Shown: piece by piece, positions 60,247 to 64,000 of the stretch
How the letters are laid out: the number at the start of each line of letters is the position of its first letter
Numbering within the stretch: position 1 is the stretch's first letter
Assembly (NCBI GenBank): GCA_015956445.1
Contig: WIUZ02000005.1
Span: 2,294,001 to 2,358,000 of the forward strand
Reading direction: 5' to 3'
Length of the DNA stretch: 64,000 nt
Origin: Thelephora terrestris
Lineage: Eukaryota; Basidiomycota; Agaricomycetes; Thelephorales; Thelephoraceae
Program-made: the position numbers and the translations under genes
The notes under the pieces: generated by a model
Databases searched by the model: none
Told to the model about the DNA's origin: nothing
The model's input: the letters and a program-made list of their open reading frames with translations, nothing else

Positions 60247-61598
60247 CTTTCGCTTGCGTGCACCTTGAGCCTTTAAAGTTTAGCATAAAACCGAATGGTG
60301 AAGAACTTTGAGGTCTCGGGATGCGTCCCGAGTAAGGCGTTCGCGATGGTGAGGATATGATGGACCGCCGCGGTCAACCTAGACGGTTGGTGTCTAGGGA
60401 GGGGAAGAACGAAGACCAACAGAAAACGTTAAAAGCCGTCCGATGATATATATTGATGTTTGCCGCCGAAGTCAAATGGAGATGAAGTAAGATGTGATCG
60501 CTGACAGGCTGAGGGAGGGTCGTAAATGATGGAGACCCCTTCCCCTGGACCCTCGGGGACGTATCGCAGGGATCACCGACGTATGACCCACTAGGAAGTG
60601 TGTGTTGGAGGCATAAGAGGTGCCCATATGATTTAAGGAGGATATCAGCTTCTATCAGCCCGCCTTTCAACGCAACACCATCGTTGTATGTGAGCACGGA
60701 ATCTGTTGTGGAAGGTTATTTAACAAAGGTCACCTGAAACGGCTCGTCGAGTGTTCGGTATTCAATGGCGGAACCCCAATCGTGGATCCTTTGGTCCCAT
60801 CAAGAACGGGGCTGAGGAGATCTTGCAAAAAATCAAGGACGTGGAGTTTCAGCAACGGTCGTCGTCTAAAGAACGACTCGTGAACCCCCGGATCGAGAGG
60901 GAAAATGATCACCTTCACATGTCAGATGGCAACTCTTCGCTGAGTGAGAAACCTCTGCGTGCGTGTCCAAGCTTATGATTCCGCATTTCCTTGGTGTAAG
61001 TGGAGGAGATGTAAAAAGAGCGCTCGATCATTCTGGTGACAACTCGTCCCAGCCCGAGCAGTTCCGACCAAGTAGGAGCCTCAGGCAAGGGTGTGGGTGC
61101 ATGGGTAGGTAAAAAAATTCCAACCCCCAACCTCGGTCTTCGTGTCCGTCTGTATCTTTCTGGTTTTTAGAGCTACTTTATCCAGGGCAACGGTTTCCTT
61201 GAAGCAAAATTAGGTGCAATCTAACGGGCATATACTTACATATAACGCGTTGCTCGCACGACCGTGACGCGATCGACGTACGAATCAAGGCCGGAGGCAT
61301 TTTCCCGAAAGGATCGCCCATTCATTGCCCATCATCATGCATCACAGACCGTTGTTGGCAACGACGCATCGCCTCGTCCCCCTACTGTTTCTAATATTGC
61401 AAACCAATCGATTACAGTAACTGTAGAACACGATCATGCGGATATCACGGTTTGGAGTTGGTCGAAACAGATATTGCCATCATCTTGAAAATGAATAGCA
61501 GGTCGAGATAACGAATGTTAGTCCGTGAAATGTGGCTGTGTGAATTTGCAACGAGAAAAATATCTTTGCGGAGGTCGGGAGAATGGTTCCCGTAAACA
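60247..61598. other. Region with unassigned reading frames
   Basis: Minus-strand frames at 60374-60697 (DGVALKGGLIEADILLKSYG) and 60730-60918 (SFFRRRPLLKLHVLDFLQDL) can be linked by an intron at about 60700-60735 and look protein-like. Plus-strand frames at 60751-60978 (GPIKNGAEEILQKIKDVEFQ) and 61264-61488 are also plausible. Evidence does not decide which strand, if either, is coding. Confidence 0.3.
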
Positions 61599-64000
61599 TT
61601 AACAGTGTCCAAACGTTGGTCCGCCCGTCTCAGGTTGGAGCATTAGCTGTAATATGGGGCCTTATCAGCGATCGAAGGATGCGCCAAAAGTGATCAACAC
61701 CAAATACCTTGATCGTCTGCGCGGTAGTATACACCGCTGCCGCCGAACCGAATGCCATCAGAGCGATATCGCCAGCCTTCTCCCTCCACGTGCGCGCGCA
61801 TGCCTTGTAGTGTAGCAGGGGAGGGTAGACGAAGCAGAGGGGAACACTGGGGTTGGAACGTCAGAGGGCGGACGAGGGCACATACGTGGCCGTGAACTCA
61901 CCAGGCGAAACTCCCGACGAACGCCACAAACTTGTCCAAGTCTTGAGCGCCGGTCCAGCTGATGACCGTGCAGAGCACGACGACCGAAAAACGGAAAACG
62001 TTCTTCTGCCACTTAACATAGAGGTCCTCCTTCCCACTCCGGGTGAAAAGACCGTTTTCCATGATCCTGAGGGCTGGGAACAGTTGCAGCGGGGTGGACA
62101 ACAAGATCGCCATGGAGTATAAGAATTGCACCTATCACGCGATTGAGTTACCAGACAAAAAAACAGATTCGCAATTCAGGTAAGTCTTACAGCCTGTACC
62201 ATCTTCTTTCGGGGATCGAGATTCACAATCACGACCGTTTGGATTTGGTCTCCAAACGTTGAGTAAGCAAGCGCACCAGCGCCTCCAAAGAGAACTGTTG
62301 TGTTGGATCGCCACAGTTAATCCCGACCGGCCATTGGCATAGAACTTGGCACTCACAAATCAGAGAGACCATGACACCACTCAAAACCTTCGGAAATTTC
62401 CTAGGTTCCTTCATGGCGTCGGTAATCGGAATGATCAACCCGATGCCCTCTAAGTAGGCGTCAGCAATCTGTCCAACTAATGCACAGAAGCAGGAGCGAC
62501 TCACCGAAGCTGAAGACCGCAGTACTACCCGGAATAAACCCGTAAGACAGATGATGATGGATGGTGGGCGATGAACGACTTACCCGATCAGAAGCGGGAA
62601 GTCTCTCTCGTTGAACATCGCCACCTCGGCAACTCCACGTTCAGCGATGAGCGAAAATTCGCTGGAGAAAATATAGACCAGTCCAGCCAAGATAAATACA
62701 TCAGCCACGAGGGCGGTGGTGCTCAGTTTCGCAAGGTTGCGTACGAGCGCGAACGGCAAGAAAATAACGAGCTGCATCAGGATGAAATACTGGACGGGAA
62801 TGACCTTTGTGCAGTTCGTGAAGGCCATGACGAAAGCCTACAACGGACGTCAGTGCCTGAACTTGAGATGCACTCGGATAACCGACCCTCAAGTTTTCGG
62901 CCACGAAGATTGTGTATGCAGAAACGAAACCCAGCTGAGAGACGACGATTGAAGAGAGGATAGCAATGCGCATATATGGGCCATACAATGCTCCCCCGAT
63001 GTCTGGGAAGGCAATTTTTAGGAGATAGATTCTTGATGGCGACAACGGACATACCTCCGAAACTACCGGAAACGACAAACTTGGTCTTGACCAGCAGTAA
63101 GAAGGACCATAGTGAAATCAACGCGATAAAAACGAGAACGAAACTCGAGAACAAGATCCCTCCGTTGTAGAACCTGTACGGGAGCACGGTAGGCAACAAC
63201 GTCGCATAGGTTCAAAGTTACTCACGCTTTGCCCAAAAACAACACACCGGTCCCAACGAAGGCCTTCAACAGCTATCGGAATACTATGAGCATCTTCGAG
63301 AGCGCGAAACCGACCAAACACGTACCATCAACACCGCATCTGTGACAGATGCTTCTCCGCGGGCAGATACAGAAGCTGCTCTCTTTCTCCTTATACGAGA
63401 GCCCCGGGCGCCTTTCGAAATAGTGCTTTGCATCAGAGGCGTGGTTTCATCGTACGGTTTGGTCATATCAGGCACAAAGTGGATAGACGATGGGAGCCCC
63501 GCCTCTGCCTGGGTGAGGGACCTGTGTAAGCCCCCCTCCTCATCCTGGACCAGAGTTTCCTCGTCTTCTTCTTCGATTTCCTCCAGATCTTCGCCGGCCT
63601 TAGTAACCACTCATTAGACAGCACGCACAAGAAAACAGGCGAGAAGGTATTTACAAAATGACCGAAGAGGTATAAGAACTCGATAAAGCTCGAAACCATC
63701 TCGGGTTGCTCTTCGCCCTGTTCGTGAGCCCTCATGAGCAAATAGTTTCTTCGGAACCCCCCCGGTTCATGGATGTTTGCAAAGACGGGGTTGACATTCG
63801 AGTGTGTCGACCCTGAGAAAGAGGCAGCCCGGGGACGCACTGCTGTACGACGTTGGTCGGATTGCCACTTGTAAATATTGTGCGTCAAGTCTGCGCCAGG
63901 GGTGTGGTAAGGTATCGGGAAAGCCTCTGAGTCTTCCCTTGTAAGGACCGGATCGCGACCTGCATTGGTGGATTGCCCTTTGGACTTTGAAGGTCCCTCG
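61599..64000 (-). CDS. Vacuolar amino acid transporter, AVT3/SLC36-like, start outside window
   Basis: Amino acid/auxin permease family member of the yeast AVT3/AVT4 (vacuolar exporter) type; the 5' end runs off the right edge. The N-terminal hydrophilic part includes QPEMVSSFIEFLYLFGHFAG, an acidic stretch EDLEEIEEEDEET and TTPLMQSTISK. The first membrane span carries the signature LLKAFVGTGVLFLGKAFYNGG (relatives have Pro where this has Gly after FL). Further spans include FVLVFIALISLWSFLLLV, AILSSIVVSQLGFVSAYTIF, YFILMQLVIFLPFALV, ALVADVFILAGLVYIF, EGIGLIIPITDAMKEP, AYSTFGDQIQTVVIVNL and RFSVVVLCTVISWTGA; about 11 spans in all. It ends ETGGPTFGHC at 61599-61601. About ten short introns. 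Confidence 0.92.

Noticed and set aside
60374-61130. Kinase catalytic domain upstream of the PRXL2-like gene
   Set aside because: I looked for HRD, DFG and APE motifs on the minus strand up to 61.6 kb and found none; only the short kinase-tail-like start is present.

Overview
This is a eukaryotic window from a filamentous basidiomycete, most likely an Agaricomycete. The genes carry many introns of about 45-70 nt with GT..AG ends, gene spacing is tight, and there is a Plavaka-type transposase plus two NACHT (STAND/NLR-like) genes of the kind that expand in mushrooms and Rhizoctonia-like fungi. Genus cannot be fixed from sequence alone. Nothing bacterial (operons, CRISPR, IS elements) is present.

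Layout. 1-2.5 kb: 3' part of a spliced Plavaka transposase gene. 2.5-3.7 kb (-): unrecognised gene with a reading-frame break. 5.0-6.6 kb (+): aromatic/kynurenine-type aminotransferase with a probable frameshift. 7.4-10.3 kb (-): NACHT protein without a propeller. 11.0-14.9 kb (+): cytochrome b5-domain protein and a long disordered protein. 16.0-17.6 kb (-): cytosolic tryptophanyl-tRNA synthetase. 19.6-22.0 kb (+): two tandem DJ-1/Hsp31-like genes. 24.3-25.4 kb (+): lineage-type unknown. 25.5-26.1 kb (-): small Cys-rich membrane protein. 27.3-30.3 kb (+): SUN-domain LINC protein. 30.8-33.2 kb (-): cytochrome P450. 33.4-36.9 kb (-): MOV10-like helicase. 37.1-40.0 kb (-): APC6/CDC16. 40.0-43.1 kb (+): NOM1/SGD1. 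43.2-44.1 kb (-): EFM4/METTL10-type methyltransferase. 44.8-48 kb: PAM18 (-), FRA10AC1 (+), small uncertain genes and an 82-bp dispersed repeat. 48.5-53.4 kb (+): full NACHT plus WD40 protein. 54.1-55.9 kb (-): NDUFAF7. 56.1-57.0 kb (+): eIF6. 58.3-60.2 kb (-): PRXL2/AhpC-TSA-like protein. 61.6-64.0 kb (-): vacuolar amino acid transporter running off the right edge.

Most genes are unlinked housekeeping functions: translation and ribosome assembly (WRS1, TIF6, SGD1, EFM4), mitochondrial import and complex I assembly (PAM18, NDUFAF7), cell cycle (CDC16) and nuclear envelope (SUN). Several pairs are divergent with very short shared promoters (CDC16/SGD1, PAM18/FRA10AC1, NDUFAF7/TIF6).

The most interesting content is the pair of NACHT genes about 40 kb apart in opposite orientation. 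They share an unusual N-terminal helical region and an exon-by-exon identical gene plan, including a 7-nt micro-exon. One has lost its C-terminal propeller. The other has a CpG-rich 5' half and a strikingly CpG-poor 3' half. Exon boundaries below were worked out by hand from splice signals, phase and homology between copies. They are firm for the two NACHT genes, WRS1, the DJ-1 pair, PAM18, FRA10AC1, TIF6 and EFM4, and approximate elsewhere.
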